Program-made: the position numbers and the translations under genes | NCBI GenBank assembly: GCA_023433705.1 | Contig: JAEYUC010000017.1 | Span: forward strand, 1-62,080 | Length of the DNA: 62,080 nt | Source: Pseudomonadota bacterium | GTDB taxonomy: Bacteria > Pseudomonadota > Gammaproteobacteria > Steroidobacterales > Steroidobacteraceae | Direction: 5' to 3' | Part shown: piece by piece, positions 36,580-44,091 of the stretch | Numbering within the stretch: the first letter of the stretch is position 1 | Layout of the letters: each line of letters opens with the position of its first letter | Notes under the pieces: model-generated | What the model saw: the letters and a program-made list of their open reading frames with translations, nothing else | What the model was told of the DNA's origin: nothing | Database searches by the model: none

Positions 36580-37539
36580 ATGCGCCTCAGAGGCATCGGT
36601 CCCGAAGTCCTGCTCCTGTGTTTCCTGCTCGTCGGGGCGGCGGCGTTCGTGCTCGGCCGGCGCTCGGCGCGCGCGCGGCGCATGCGCCACGATATCGACT
36701 ACTTCACGGGCCTCGATCATCTCGTCAACGACCGCTATGACCGCGCGGCCGAGGTGTTCACGCGGCTCGCGACCAAGTCCCACGAGGCCGAGATCCAGTT
36801 CGCGCTCGGCAGCCTGATGCGCCGCCGCGGCGAGGTGGACCGCGCGATCGCGATCCACACCGAGTTGCGGCAGCACGGCGAGAACGCGATCCGCGAACAG
36901 GCAACGTTCGCGCTGGGCCTCGACTACATGAGCGCGGGCCTGTTCGATCGCGCTGAGGAACGGTTGCGCGACCTGCTCGGATCGCCTAACTATCGCGCCG
37001 CGGCGCTCGAGAAGCTGGCCTGGGTCTACGAGCAGCAGCACGACTGGCGCGCGGCGCTCGACATCTGGCGCGAGCTGCCGCTGGAGAAGCAACGCGAGCG
37101 CGCTTCGGTCGCCGCGCATTATTGCTGCGAGCTCGGCGAGGCGTCGCTCGCGGCCGGGGATTTCGCGGCCGCGAGAGCGCACGTCGCGGCCGCGCGTGTG
37201 CATGCGCCGTCGAGCGCGCGGGCCGCATTGCTGGCCGCGCGTGTCGCGGCCGCCGCGGGAGAGCAGGACAAGGTGGTCGACCTGTACGCCGAAGCGCTGA
37301 ATCCGTCGCGCACGTTGCGGGCCGCGTTCGCGGACGAAGCGCGCCTGGCATCCGGGCCGCGCGCCGACGAACTCGACGCGCGGCTGCTCGCGGAACCGCC
37401 CACTGACGAGGCGCCTCAGCCCGAACCGGCGCGCTTCCGCTGCGAACAATGCGGCGTGTCGAGCGTGACGTGGCATTGGCGATGTCCGAGCTGCCGCAGC
37501 TGGGACTCGCTGCAAAGCCTGAATATCCGCGCGAGTTGA
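36580..37539 (+). CDS. lapB: LPS assembly regulator LapB (YciM-like), short form
   Basis: 319 residues against 389 in E. coli. LapB is an inner-membrane protein that presents LpxC to FtsH and balances lipopolysaccharide synthesis. An N-terminal membrane helix (VLLLCFLLVGAAAFVLG), the DYFTGLDHLVNDRYDRAAE start of the TPR repeats (about 40-280) and a C-terminal rubredoxin-like zinc site (CEQC ... CPSC) are all present, so the shortness comes from fewer TPRs. LapA, usually directly upstream between ihfB and lapB, is not here; aroA occupies that place. Confidence 0.88.
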   Translation: MRLRGIGPEVLLLCFLLVGAAAFVLGRRSARARRMRHDIDYFTGLDHLVNDRYDRAAEVFTRLATKSHEAEIQFALGSLMRRRGEVDRAIAIHTELRQHGENAIREQATFALGLDYMSAGLFDRAEERLRDLLGSPNYRAAALEKLAWVYEQQHDWRAALDIWRELPLEKQRERASVAAHYCCELGEASLAAGDFAAARAHVAAARVHAPSSARAALLAARVAAAAGEQDKVVDLYAEALNPSRTLRAAFADEARLASGPRADELDARLLAEPPTDEAPQPEPARFRCEQCGVSSVTWHWRCPSCRSWDSLQSLNIRAS

Positions 37540-37629
37540 CGCGATTTGCAGCTCCGTCCGCGGAGCCGCGCCTTGCTAGTCTCCCTGCCGCCCGGCGCAT
37601 CGCCGGGTCCCAACACGCAAGGAGGCAAC

Positions 37630-37962
37630 ATGAAGATCAGACACTTCGCATCGACGCTCGCGGCCCTGGTATTGCTCGCTCCGCTCGGCGCGTTCGCCGA
37701 GCCCGTGAACATCAACACCGCGGATGCCACGACTCTCGCCAAGGCGCTCAACGGCGTCGGCCCGGCCAAGGCCAAGGCGATCGTCAGCTACCGCGAGAAG
37801 AACGGGCCGTTCAAGTCGGTCGACCAGCTCGCCATGGTCGAAGGCATCACTCAGAAACTCATCGACAAGAATCGCGCCGACATCCGGTTAGGGGCTGACA
37901 AACCCGCGGCAGGCGCGGCGCCCGTGGCGACGAAGTCGGCGACGCCCAAACCCGCCACGTAA
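37630..37962 (+). CDS. Secreted ComEA-like helix-hairpin-helix protein
   Basis: 110 residues from the ATG at 37630, which has an excellent AAGGAGG ribosome site. A Sec signal peptide (1-23, ending GAFA) is followed by a ComEA-type double HhH module (VNINTADATTLAKALNGVGP, then AKAIVSYREKNGPFKSVDQL and VEGITQKLIDKNRADI). Such proteins bind DNA in the periplasm for natural transformation, though short stand-alone forms are common and often untested. A 22-residue Ala/Pro/Lys tail ends it. It stands alone between lapB and galU. Confidence 0.9.
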   Translation: MKIRHFASTLAALVLLAPLGAFAEPVNINTADATTLAKALNGVGPAKAKAIVSYREKNGPFKSVDQLAMVEGITQKLIDKNRADIRLGADKPAAGAAPVATKSATPKPAT

Positions 37963-38058
37963 GCGGTATCCGACAACGCGGAAGGCGTGAAGCCGCGCAA
38001 ACAATCGGCTTTTCGCCCAGCCGCGACATGCGGAGCCGCGATTGGGCCGTGATATGGT

Positions 38059-38079
38059 TCCGGGCCTCTATGGCCCGGA
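38059..38079 (+). promoter_or_regulatory. Hairpin covering the galU Shine-Dalgarno
   Basis: An 8-bp perfect stem (tccgggcc / ggcccgga) with a 5-nt loop. Its 3' arm contains the GGA of the GGAG ribosome site (38077-38080), 5 nt before the galU ATG. Folding would hide the site, so this could be a translation switch or thermosensor. Confidence 0.5.
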
Positions 38080-38085
38080 GCCCGT

Positions 38086-38982
38086 ATGTCGACCAGGACG
38101 AAGAAGTCTAAGAAGCCTCGCATCGATGTCGCAGTGTTTCCCGTTGCCGGACGCGGCACGCGGTTTTTGCCGGCGACGAAGGCCAGCCCCAAGGAAATGC
38201 TGCCCATCGTCGACAAACCACTCATCCAGTACGCCGTTGAAGAGGCGCTCGCCGCAGGGGCGCGGCGGCTCGTGTTCATCACGGGATCCTCGAAGCGCGC
38301 GATCGAGGACCACTTCGATTCCGACTCCGAGCTCGAGAACCTGCTGCTCTCGCAGGGCAAGAGCGACCTGCTCAAGATGCTGCGCAGCGTGTTGCCGTCG
38401 TACGCGGCGTGCATCTACATCCGCCAGCCGGCGCCGCTCGGTCTCGGTCACGCGGTGCTGTGCGCCAAGCCGGCCGTCGGCAATTCGCCGTTCTTCGTTC
38501 ATCTCGCGGACGATCTCATCGATGCCGAGGAGGCCTGCCTCAAGCAGATGGCTGATCGCTTCGACAACGGCAGCATCGTTGCCGTGCAGACCGTGCCTCA
38601 CAACCAGACCGACAAGTACGGCATCGTGAAGACGGGCTCCAGGCATGGCGACCTGCTGCGCGTCGACCGCATCGTCGAAAAACCGAAGCCCGACAAGGCG
38701 CCGTCGAACCTCGCGGTGGTCGGACGCTACCTGCTCACGCCGCGCGTGTTCGAACATCTCGAGCGCATCGGCGAGGGCGCGGGCGGAGAGATCCAGCTCA
38801 CCGACGGTATCGCGCGGCTCATGAACGACGAGTCGGTATATGCGTACCGGTTCGCGGGCAAGCGATTCGACTGCGGCAGCAAGATCGGTTACCTGCAGGC
38901 GAACGTGGAATACGCATTGGCGCACCCCGAACTGTCGACGAACTTCCGCAGTTACCTGAAGAAGCTCGCGAAGGATCTCTAG
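38086..38982 (+). CDS. galU: UTP-glucose-1-phosphate uridylyltransferase
   Basis: 298 residues. GalU makes UDP-glucose for LPS, exopolysaccharide and trehalose. The nucleotide motif GRGTRFLPATKASPKEMLPI, IVDKPLIQYAVEEA, and FVHLADDLIDAEEA match GalU, with EKPKPDKAPSNLAVVGRYLL later. The final FAGKRFDCGSKIGYLQANVE is also typical. Its stop codon overlaps that of the convergent lipoprotein gene by 3 nt. The ribosome site is within a stem-loop. Confidence 0.96.
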   Translation: MSTRTKKSKKPRIDVAVFPVAGRGTRFLPATKASPKEMLPIVDKPLIQYAVEEALAAGARRLVFITGSSKRAIEDHFDSDSELENLLLSQGKSDLLKMLRSVLPSYAACIYIRQPAPLGLGHAVLCAKPAVGNSPFFVHLADDLIDAEEACLKQMADRFDNGSIVAVQTVPHNQTDKYGIVKTGSRHGDLLRVDRIVEKPKPDKAPSNLAVVGRYLLTPRVFEHLERIGEGAGGEIQLTDGIARLMNDESVYAYRFAGKRFDCGSKIGYLQANVEYALAHPELSTNFRSYLKKLAKDL

Positions 38983-39833
38983 CCCGGGCAGCCCTGCACG
39001 CCCGCCGGCGTGCTCGAAACCTGGAAGGAGCGCACGGTCGTGATCGCGCGCGTCAGCGAGCCGTCGACCGCGTTCATCGTGTGCACCCAGTCGACGACTT
39101 GCACGCTGTCGCAGCCGCTCGCGCCGCGCACGAGTTTTCCCATGCGGATCGTCTGCACGAGCGTGTCGCCGTTGGCCACGGTCGAACTACTCTCGACCGC
39201 GTAGTCCGAGTTGTTGAACATCGTGAACTGCCACAAGTACTCGGCGAGCGACTCGAGTTCCGCGGCAGTGAGCGGGCGCTGGTTCATCGAGCCGGCGAAA
39301 CCGGCCTCGGCGCGCAGGTCGCTGCCGGCGCGATCGAGGTACGCACACTTGAATACGCGGTGACGCAGCATCGCGGTCACATCGGCGCGCGGCACGCGCA
39401 CGAGCTCGAACTTCTGCTCGTCGCTGTTGACCGTGGCGAGATCCGAATACTGACCGCCCCAGGTCGATAGCCGCTCGGACCAGTCGATGGCCTGCGCGAG
39501 GTCGTCGGTACAGAGCTCGTACGTCGGGCCCGCGGCCTGCGGGCCGGTCGCCATGTCGGAATTGCGCAGATGGCGCGTCGACAACGTGCCAACGACGCTC
39601 GACGGGCGCGCTTCGATCTCGAAGCCGGCCGGTGTGCGCTGATCGCCCTTGTAGAGGCGATCGGCCAGCGAGAGATCCGAGGAGGAAACCGACGGAGCCG
39701 CCGGCGGCGCGACCGTCGCGGGCGACGAGTCGCCGGAAAGCGCGGGTGTGGAGCTCGTACCGCTGCCGCCGCCACCACCGCAGGCTGCCAGCGACATGGC
39801 CGCCAGCGAGAGGAAAGCGTTCCGCACGTTCAT
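38979..39833 (-). CDS. Predicted lipoprotein of unknown function
   Basis: 284 residues from ATG at 39833. The N-terminus is a lipoprotein signal (MNVRNAFLSLAAMSLAAC) with lipobox LAAC, then a Gly/Ser/Pro-rich linker to about residue 50. The rest has the look of a folded beta-rich domain with four cysteines (TYELCTDD, VFKCAYLD, GASGCDS and the final GCPG). I do not recognise the family. Its ATG overlaps the stop of the upstream gene (ATGA), so both are made together. It is convergent with galU. Confidence 0.75.
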   Translation of the reverse strand: MNVRNAFLSLAAMSLAACGGGGGSGTSSTPALSGDSSPATVAPPAAPSVSSSDLSLADRLYKGDQRTPAGFEIEARPSSVVGTLSTRHLRNSDMATGPQAAGPTYELCTDDLAQAIDWSERLSTWGGQYSDLATVNSDEQKFELVRVPRADVTAMLRHRVFKCAYLDRAGSDLRAEAGFAGSMNQRPLTAAELESLAEYLWQFTMFNNSDYAVESSSTVANGDTLVQTIRMGKLVRGASGCDSVQVVDWVHTMNAVDGSLTRAITTVRSFQVSSTPAGVQGCPG

Positions 39834-40189
39834 TCGTTGCACCGCTGCCAGCGGTCGTGACGCACGCGTACCCACGTGCCGCTTTCCTCGACCGCGCCGC
39901 TTTCGTCGTAGCGCCGCACTTCCATGACCGGCATTCCGCGTTCGCGCGAGCGGGCGAGCGAGACCTCGCAGGCCCACAGCCACATCGCGCGGTCGTCGGT
40001 CCAGGCTTCCCAGACGAGTCCTTCCTCGAGCGATCGCTGCGCGACCTTTTCCAGCGTCGGGGTGAGCTGGCTTTCCTGCGTGAGACGATGCGCATCGCGC
40101 GGCAGTCTCTCCGCGTGGCGGATGAAACTGTCGAGCAGCTCGCCGGCATTGCCGGGATGCTGTATCGCCCGGAGTTTCATCGTTTCCAT
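39830..40189 (-). CDS. Small protein of unknown function, coupled to the lipoprotein gene
   Basis: 119 residues from ATG at 40189, or 116 from the ATG at 40180. No signal peptide or membrane segment. It is charged and Trp-rich (LVWEAWTDDRAMWLWACEV and TWVRVRHDRWQRC), with a helical start (HPGNAGELLDSFIRHAERL). An upstream extension to 40318 is open but lacks a ribosome site. It overlaps the lipoprotein start by 4 nt. The fold is unknown; I see no similarity to a named family. Confidence 0.65.
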   Translation of the reverse strand: METMKLRAIQHPGNAGELLDSFIRHAERLPRDAHRLTQESQLTPTLEKVAQRSLEEGLVWEAWTDDRAMWLWACEVSLARSRERGMPVMEVRRYDESGAVEESGTWVRVRHDRWQRCNE

Positions 40190-40435
40190 CGACCCACTAC
40201 CTTGATAGGGGCCGGCGGCAGCACACGAGCACTTGCGAGAGAGGAGTACCGTCGGTCGGTGTGCACGGACCCATGAGCTGCCGCCAGCGAGACGTTGGCG
40301 CGGCGAAGGTGCCCGCACCCTGTTCAGGTTTTCGGCGGCAACCCGGCAGGGTTGAGCCTGCGAATGTGACGGACTTCGCGCAAGCGCCGCAATTATTTGA
40401 ACCGCGTCTCTTATGTTTCGTAGTTAGGCGTGCGC
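40190..40435 (-). other. Long structured non-coding leader upstream of the unknown two-gene operon
   Basis: The gene-free interval from 40190 to the flgN terminator is about 340 bp. Its proximal part is rich in pairing: ggcggcag (40214-40221) with ctgccgcc (40278-40285), gcacac (40221-40226) with gtgtgc (40259-40264), and aaccc with gggtt around 40339-40352. No convincing ORF or known riboswitch core was found on either strand. It could be a regulatory leader read on the minus strand. Confidence 0.4.
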
Positions 40436-40523
40436 GCGGCGCACGGCAGCCGGCATTACGTAAACGGCGAGAGGGAGCGCTTCACGTGGAACATCCGGGG
40501 CCGCGTTGTTAGTTAGGACCCTG

Positions 40524-40556
40524 CAAGAAAAACGCGCCCGGAGGCGCGTTGGAAAA
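40524..40556 (-). terminator. Terminator of the flgA/flgM/flgN operon
   Basis: An 8-bp perfect stem (aacgcgcc / ggcgcgtt) with a 4-nt loop, followed on the minus strand by TTTTTCTT, 20-25 nt after the flgN stop. Confidence 0.88.
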
Positions 40557-40575
40557 ATGCCGGAGAGTCTGTCGG

Positions 40576-41073
40576 TCAGGCTTCGGCGGAAATCACGCGG
40601 CCCGTGGCCGAATAGGGGTTCGAGTTCGTGCGCGGGCCATAGGCGCGCGGCGCGGTGTCCGTGGTGCCGGTGAGGGCGCCGAGCAGTCCTTCTACGCGCT
40701 TGATCTGCGCACCGACCAGGACGCCGTTGCGGTCGTTCAGGTCGCGGCAGCGCTTGGCGCGCGAGGCACATTCTTCGTACGGCTTCGCGAGCGTGCGTTT
40801 CGGATCGCACCAGGCGATGAGCTTCGAAAGTCCGGAGAGGTCGGCCGAATAGCCGTGCAGGCTGCACAGCGCGCGGCGCTCGTCCTCGATCTTGAGCAGG
40901 CGGACCACGTTCGCCTGGCGCGTTTCGGCCAGCGATTCGAGCGCGTCGATGTTTCGCTCGCTGAGCGCGCCGTGTTCGCGGTCGAGCAGGGATTCGAATT
41001 CGCCGAGCGCGGCATTCTCGTCGGCGAGCAGGCGCCCGAGAGTGTCGCGAACCAGCGAGGGGTCCATGTTCAT
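40576..41073 (-). CDS. flgN: FlgN-type flagellar export chaperone (copy 1, beside flgM)
   Basis: 165 residues. FlgN escorts hook-associated proteins FlgK and FlgL to the export gate. It is mostly helical, with the FlgN-domain pattern LGRLLADENAALGEFESLLD, LAETRQANVVRLLKIEDERR and CRDLNDRNGVLVGAQIKRVE. The Asn-Asp-Arg-Asn block binds partners in the family. It starts 3 nt after the flgM stop, so both share an mRNA. A second homologue lies at 56274-56732, sharing WCDP, NDRNG and RAYGP. Confidence 0.9.
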   Translation of the reverse strand: MNMDPSLVRDTLGRLLADENAALGEFESLLDREHGALSERNIDALESLAETRQANVVRLLKIEDERRALCSLHGYSADLSGLSKLIAWCDPKRTLAKPYEECASRAKRCRDLNDRNGVLVGAQIKRVEGLLGALTGTTDTAPRAYGPRTNSNPYSATGRVISAEA

Positions 41074-41076
41074 CCG

Positions 41077-41400
41077 TTATTTGTTCGCGGGAATGGCCGC
41101 GAGCAGATCCACTTCGAAGCGCATCATCTTGTCGGCGACCCGCTGCGGGTCGACGTGATAACGGCCTTCGTCCATCGCCTTGCGGACCGCGTCGACGCGG
41201 CTCTCGTTCACGACGGGCAGGGTGGAGATGCGCTCCTCGAGCGCGGCGAGGGTGCGGGCGGTATCCGAAACGTCGATGTTCGACGTGCCGGTGGTTTCGG
41301 TCTTGCGACCTTCCGCCGTGGTGTCGCGCACGCGCGAAACCGGGGCTCCGCCGCCAACCTGGACCGGCCGTCCGTCGATTCCGCTGATCTTGTTCGCCAT
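41077..41400 (-). CDS. flgM: Negative regulator of flagellin synthesis FlgM (anti-sigma-28)
   Basis: 107 residues from ATG at 41400. FlgM holds FliA (sigma-28) until the hook is complete, then is exported. The N-terminal MANKISGIDGRPVQVGG and the C-terminal FliA-binding helices (DVSDTARTLAALEERISTLP; NESRVDAVRKAMDEGRYHVD; RVADKMMRFEVDLL) are typical. A sigma-28 promoter lies 31 nt upstream of the start, which gives the usual feedback loop. flgA is 114 nt upstream on the same strand. Confidence 0.93.
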   Translation of the reverse strand: MANKISGIDGRPVQVGGGAPVSRVRDTTAEGRKTETTGTSNIDVSDTARTLAALEERISTLPVVNESRVDAVRKAMDEGRYHVDPQRVADKMMRFEVDLLAAIPANK

Positions 41401-41430
41401 CGCCAATTCTCCTGGATCGTCTACGGGCAG

Positions 41431-41457
41431 GTAACGGCGTGGCCGCAACTATCTTTA
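41431..41457 (-). promoter_or_regulatory. Sigma-28 (FliA) promoter of flgM
   Basis: On the minus strand, TAAAGATA, 11 nt, GCCGTTAC. Consensus in enterics is TAAAGTTT-N11-GCCGATAA. The spacing is exact and the TAAAG and GCCG cores match. It resembles the fliC and fliS promoters of this cluster. Confidence 0.75.
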
Positions 41458-41514
41458 GCCGAAAAGTCGAATATTTGGCGCATATTCTGTTCAGTGGTCA
41501 TATTTCGCGGCTGA

Positions 41515-42228
41515 TCAGGGGGTTACCCGGACCACTCCGGCTGAATCGGCCACTCCTTCCACGACCTTGAGCGACAAGAGGTTCTGGACGCGCACGCGCT
41601 GCTGCGCGGCCGCATCGGCGAGCGCCTTGCCGGGCGCACGCACTTCGAAGCCGTTGGACGAGGCGGTCAGCGTGACCTCCTGGCCTCTATGTATAAGGAG
41701 TGCCACGGTCAGAGCATCCGCGCTCAACAGGGTACCGGCGGGCAAAGCTCGCTTCGTCAGTCGACTCGTGAGCTCCTCGACTTTCATGACGTAGGGCGAA
41801 GCCATGCCCGGCAGTTCTCGGGTCTGCGTATCGACGTCCGTCGGGGCGATCGTCTCGCCGCGCGCGACGGCGCGCCGCAGGACCAGCACGCTATGAGTAC
41901 GCCGGATGTCCACCGGCACGTGCACGGTCCAGGGCGAACCCTGCGTGCAGGAAATCCGCGCGAGCACGCGCGACTGGTTGCCCCGTGGCGGCTGAGCGTG
42001 TGTCTCGAGCGGTGCGGCGCAGGCGGCGAGCCGCAGGCGCGAGTCGAGCGATCCGGCTTCGACCGATACGCCGGTCGCCTTCGGGTCCAGTACAGCGCGC
42101 ACGGCGCGTTCCGCCGAGGCGCGCACGCTCGAAAGCGTCTGCAGTCCATCGGCTGCCTTGTCCGCTCCATGGGCGAAGCACGCGCAGGAGAGGGCGGCCA
42201 TTCCAACAGTCAACGTTTTGACCCACAT
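41515..42228 (-). CDS. flgA: Flagellar P-ring assembly chaperone FlgA
   Basis: 237 residues. FlgA is a periplasmic chaperone for FlgI polymerisation into the P ring. Signal peptide 1-21 (MWVKTLTVGMAALSCACFAHGA), then the SAF-like middle and C-terminal domains (VLVLRRAVARGETIAPTDVD; RALPAGTLLSADAL; GQEVTLTASSNGFEVRAPGK; VRVQNLLSLKVVEGV). Two cysteines (CAAP, SCTQG) may form the known disulphide. A perfect sigma-54 site places the expected transcript start 1-2 nt from the ATG, so translation would be nearly leaderless. Confidence 0.94.
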   Translation of the reverse strand: MWVKTLTVGMAALSCACFAHGADKAADGLQTLSSVRASAERAVRAVLDPKATGVSVEAGSLDSRLRLAACAAPLETHAQPPRGNQSRVLARISCTQGSPWTVHVPVDIRRTHSVLVLRRAVARGETIAPTDVDTQTRELPGMASPYVMKVEELTSRLTKRALPAGTLLSADALTVALLIHRGQEVTLTASSNGFEVRAPGKALADAAAQQRVRVQNLLSLKVVEGVADSAGVVRVTP

Positions 42229-42239
42229 GCCCTGTAGTT

Positions 42240-42255
42240 AGCAATCGACGTGCCA
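42240..42255 (-). promoter_or_regulatory. Sigma-54 promoter of flgA (perfect consensus)
   Basis: On the minus strand: TGGCACG-TCGA-TTGCT, a full match to TGGCACG-N4-TTGCW. The -12 C is at 42241, so transcription should start near 42229, directly at the flgA ATG (42228). Confidence 0.85.
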
Positions 42256-42270
42256 GCGCGCGGGGGCCGC

Positions 42271-42297
42271 TCAAGAAACGGCGCGCGGAGCCGTTAC
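42271..42297 (+). promoter_or_regulatory. Sigma-28 promoter candidate upstream of flgB
   Basis: TCAAGAAA, 11 nt, GCCGTTAC on the plus strand, the same pattern as the fliC (TCAAGCTC-N11-GCCGTTAA) and fliS promoters. It lies about 200 nt before flgB and 140 nt upstream of the sigma-54 site, so the hook operon may receive late transcription as well. Confidence 0.6.
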
Positions 42298-42438
42298 CGG
42301 ATACGAGACGCCTCGAACGCCGCCGCCGGAATTTCTCCGCCGCCGCGCGGCAATCGCTCACCTGCGCGGTGCGCGCCGCGTCACATTCCCACACGTCCAT
42401 GACGCCCGCGCGGCCCCGCGCCGCGCGAAAACCGCCCA

Positions 42439-42454
42439 TGGCACGTCGCTTGCT
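42439..42454 (+). promoter_or_regulatory. Sigma-54 promoter of the flgB operon (perfect consensus)
   Basis: TGGCACG-TCGC-TTGCT, a full match to the -24/-12 consensus, 46 nt before the flgB ATG. It is the mirror of the flgA promoter 184 bp away, so one set of activator sites between them could serve both. Confidence 0.9.
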
Positions 42455-42500
42455 TTGCTTCCCCCGTGTCGGCCCGCTGACGCCGACGCGAGGAGTGACC

Positions 42501-42914
42501 ATGCCATTGAATCTCGACCAGTACATCGGAGTGCACGCGACCGCGCTCGACGTGCGCGCGCGCCGTACCGAGTTGATCGCGAACAACCTCGCGAACGCGG
42601 ACACGCCCGGCTACAAGGCCCGCGACATCGACTTCCGCCAGGCCATGGCGCGCGCGGCGGGCGAGACGCCCACGTCGGGCGTGAACCTGTCGACCACGCA
42701 GGCCGGCCACATCGGTGGCGCCGCTTCGGCCGACGCCGCCGGCAATCCGGATCTCAAGTACCGCACGCCGCTGGCGCCGGCGCTCGACGGCAACACCGTC
42801 GACGCGCAGCTCGAGCAGTCGGCCTTCGCCGAGAACGCCGTGCGGTACCAGGCAACGCTGACTTTCCTCAACTCGAAATTCCGCGGCCTCATGACCGCGA
42901 TCATGGGTAGCTAG
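42501..42914 (+). CDS. flgB: Flagellar basal-body rod protein FlgB
   Basis: 137 residues from ATG at 42501 with AGGAG upstream. FlgB is the proximal rod subunit next to FliE. The rod signature RRTELIANNLANADTPGYKARD is present in the N-terminal half, and the C-terminal ending AVRYQATLTFLNSKFRGLMTAIMGS matches the family. First gene of flgBCDEFGHIJKL. Longer in-frame extensions upstream contain the sigma-54 promoter and are rejected. Confidence 0.96.
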   Translation: MPLNLDQYIGVHATALDVRARRTELIANNLANADTPGYKARDIDFRQAMARAAGETPTSGVNLSTTQAGHIGGAASADAAGNPDLKYRTPLAPALDGNTVDAQLEQSAFAENAVRYQATLTFLNSKFRGLMTAIMGS

Positions 42915-42916
42915 TC

Positions 42917-43342
42917 ATGTCGAGTTTCAAGGCATTCGATATCGCAGGCTCGGGCATGTCGGCGCAGTCCGTGCGTCTCAACACGACGGCCAGCAACCTC
43001 GCCAACGCCGAGAGCGTGAGCGGCGACGCCAACAGCGTCTACAAGCCGCGTCATCCCATTTTCGAAGCGGTTCGCCAGCAACTCGGCGCCGCGCAGGCCG
43101 AAAGCGGCAACGCCGCCGTGCGCGTGCGCGGCATCTACGAATCGCAGGCGCCGGCGGCAGCGCGTTACGAGCCCGGCAATCCGCTCGCGGACGCCAACGG
43201 CTACGTCTACGCCCCGGCCGTCAACGTCGTGGAGGAGATGGTCAACATGATCTCCGCCTCGCGCTCGTACCAGAACAACGTCGAGGTCATGAACACCTCG
43301 AAAGACCTGCTGCTCGCGACATTGCGTCTGGGCCAAGGCTGA
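42917..43342 (+). CDS. flgC: Flagellar basal-body rod protein FlgC
   Basis: 141 residues. Proximal rod protein. N-terminus with FDIAGSGMSAQSVRLNTTAS and ASNLANAESV; the FLgC C-terminal helix VNVVEEMVNMISASRSYQNN is present. It begins 3 nt after the flgB stop, so the two are made together. Confidence 0.96.
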   Translation: MSSFKAFDIAGSGMSAQSVRLNTTASNLANAESVSGDANSVYKPRHPIFEAVRQQLGAAQAESGNAAVRVRGIYESQAPAAARYEPGNPLADANGYVYAPAVNVVEEMVNMISASRSYQNNVEVMNTSKDLLLATLRLGQG

Positions 43343-43354
43343 GAGGAGTAACAC

Positions 43355-44065
43355 ATGTTCGACATGGACATCATCAACGCGGCCATGGTCCGCCACCGCT
43401 CCGACCAGGACGCGGCGGCCGCCGCGGCCGCCAATGCGGCCATCGCCAAGAAAACCGAGCTCAACCAGGAAGATTTCCTGACGCTCATGATCACGCAGCT
43501 CAAGAACCAGGATCCGTTCAAGCCGCTCGAACCCGCGCAATACGTGGGCCAGCTCGCGCAGTTCAGCCAGGTTTCTGGCCTCGCCGACATGAACAAGCAG
43601 ATCAGTTCCCTGACCAACAGCCTGCGCGGCAACCAGGTGCTGGACGGCGCCAGCCTCATCGGCCGCGCGGTCATCGCGCCGGGCAGCACCATCTACCTGC
43701 CCGAGGCCGTCGAAGGCGAGGCGCGCGGACCGCAGGGCCTCATCAATGTGCCCGCGGGCGCTTCCTCGGTGCAGTTGCTCGTGAAGGACGCGAGCGGCGC
43801 GCTCATCAAGTCGCAGGCGCTCGACAACGCCCGCGGCGCTCACGCCTTCGCGTGGGACGGCACCACCGACGCCGGCACCTCCGCCGATGCGGGCGCGTAC
43901 CAGATCGAAGTGGTCGCGCGCGTCGGCAATCAGAACGTTTCGTTGCAGGCCAGCGTCGCGGCGCGTGTGTCGAGCGTCGCGCTCGACCCGGCCACCGGCA
44001 CGCTCACGCTGGACACGGATTCACTCGGTGAGATCGCGATCGACGACGTCGAACGCGTGCTCTGA
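43355..44065 (+). CDS. flgD: Flagellar hook-capping protein FlgD
   Basis: 236 residues. FlgD caps the growing hook and is later replaced by FlgK. The N-terminal conserved stretch LNQEDFLTLMITQLKNQDPF and EPAQYVGQLAQFSQVSGLAD identify it. The C-terminal half holds the FLgD Ig-like and tudor regions (GALIKSQALDNARGAHAFAW, DGTTDAGTSADAG). GGAGT upstream of ATG. Adjacent to flgE as expected. Confidence 0.96.
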   Translation: MFDMDIINAAMVRHRSDQDAAAAAAANAAIAKKTELNQEDFLTLMITQLKNQDPFKPLEPAQYVGQLAQFSQVSGLADMNKQISSLTNSLRGNQVLDGASLIGRAVIAPGSTIYLPEAVEGEARGPQGLINVPAGASSVQLLVKDASGALIKSQALDNARGAHAFAWDGTTDAGTSADAGAYQIEVVARVGNQNVSLQASVAARVSSVALDPATGTLTLDTDSLGEIAIDDVERVL

Positions 44066-44091
44066 CGTAACAGGTTTCAAGGAGTCATCAC

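Noticed and set aside
40214..40360. A possible glycine or c-di-GMP riboswitch in the structured region
   Set aside because: Fragments such as GGCGAAGGTGCC resemble a glycine aptamer piece, but they are on the strand with no gene downstream and the rest of the consensus is missing. The c-di-GMP-I core GGGACGCAAAGCC is absent.
40261..40512. An 83-codon plus-strand frame in the gap between the unknown operon and flgN
   Set aside because: No ribosome site, no domain, atypical composition, and it crosses predicted RNA stems.
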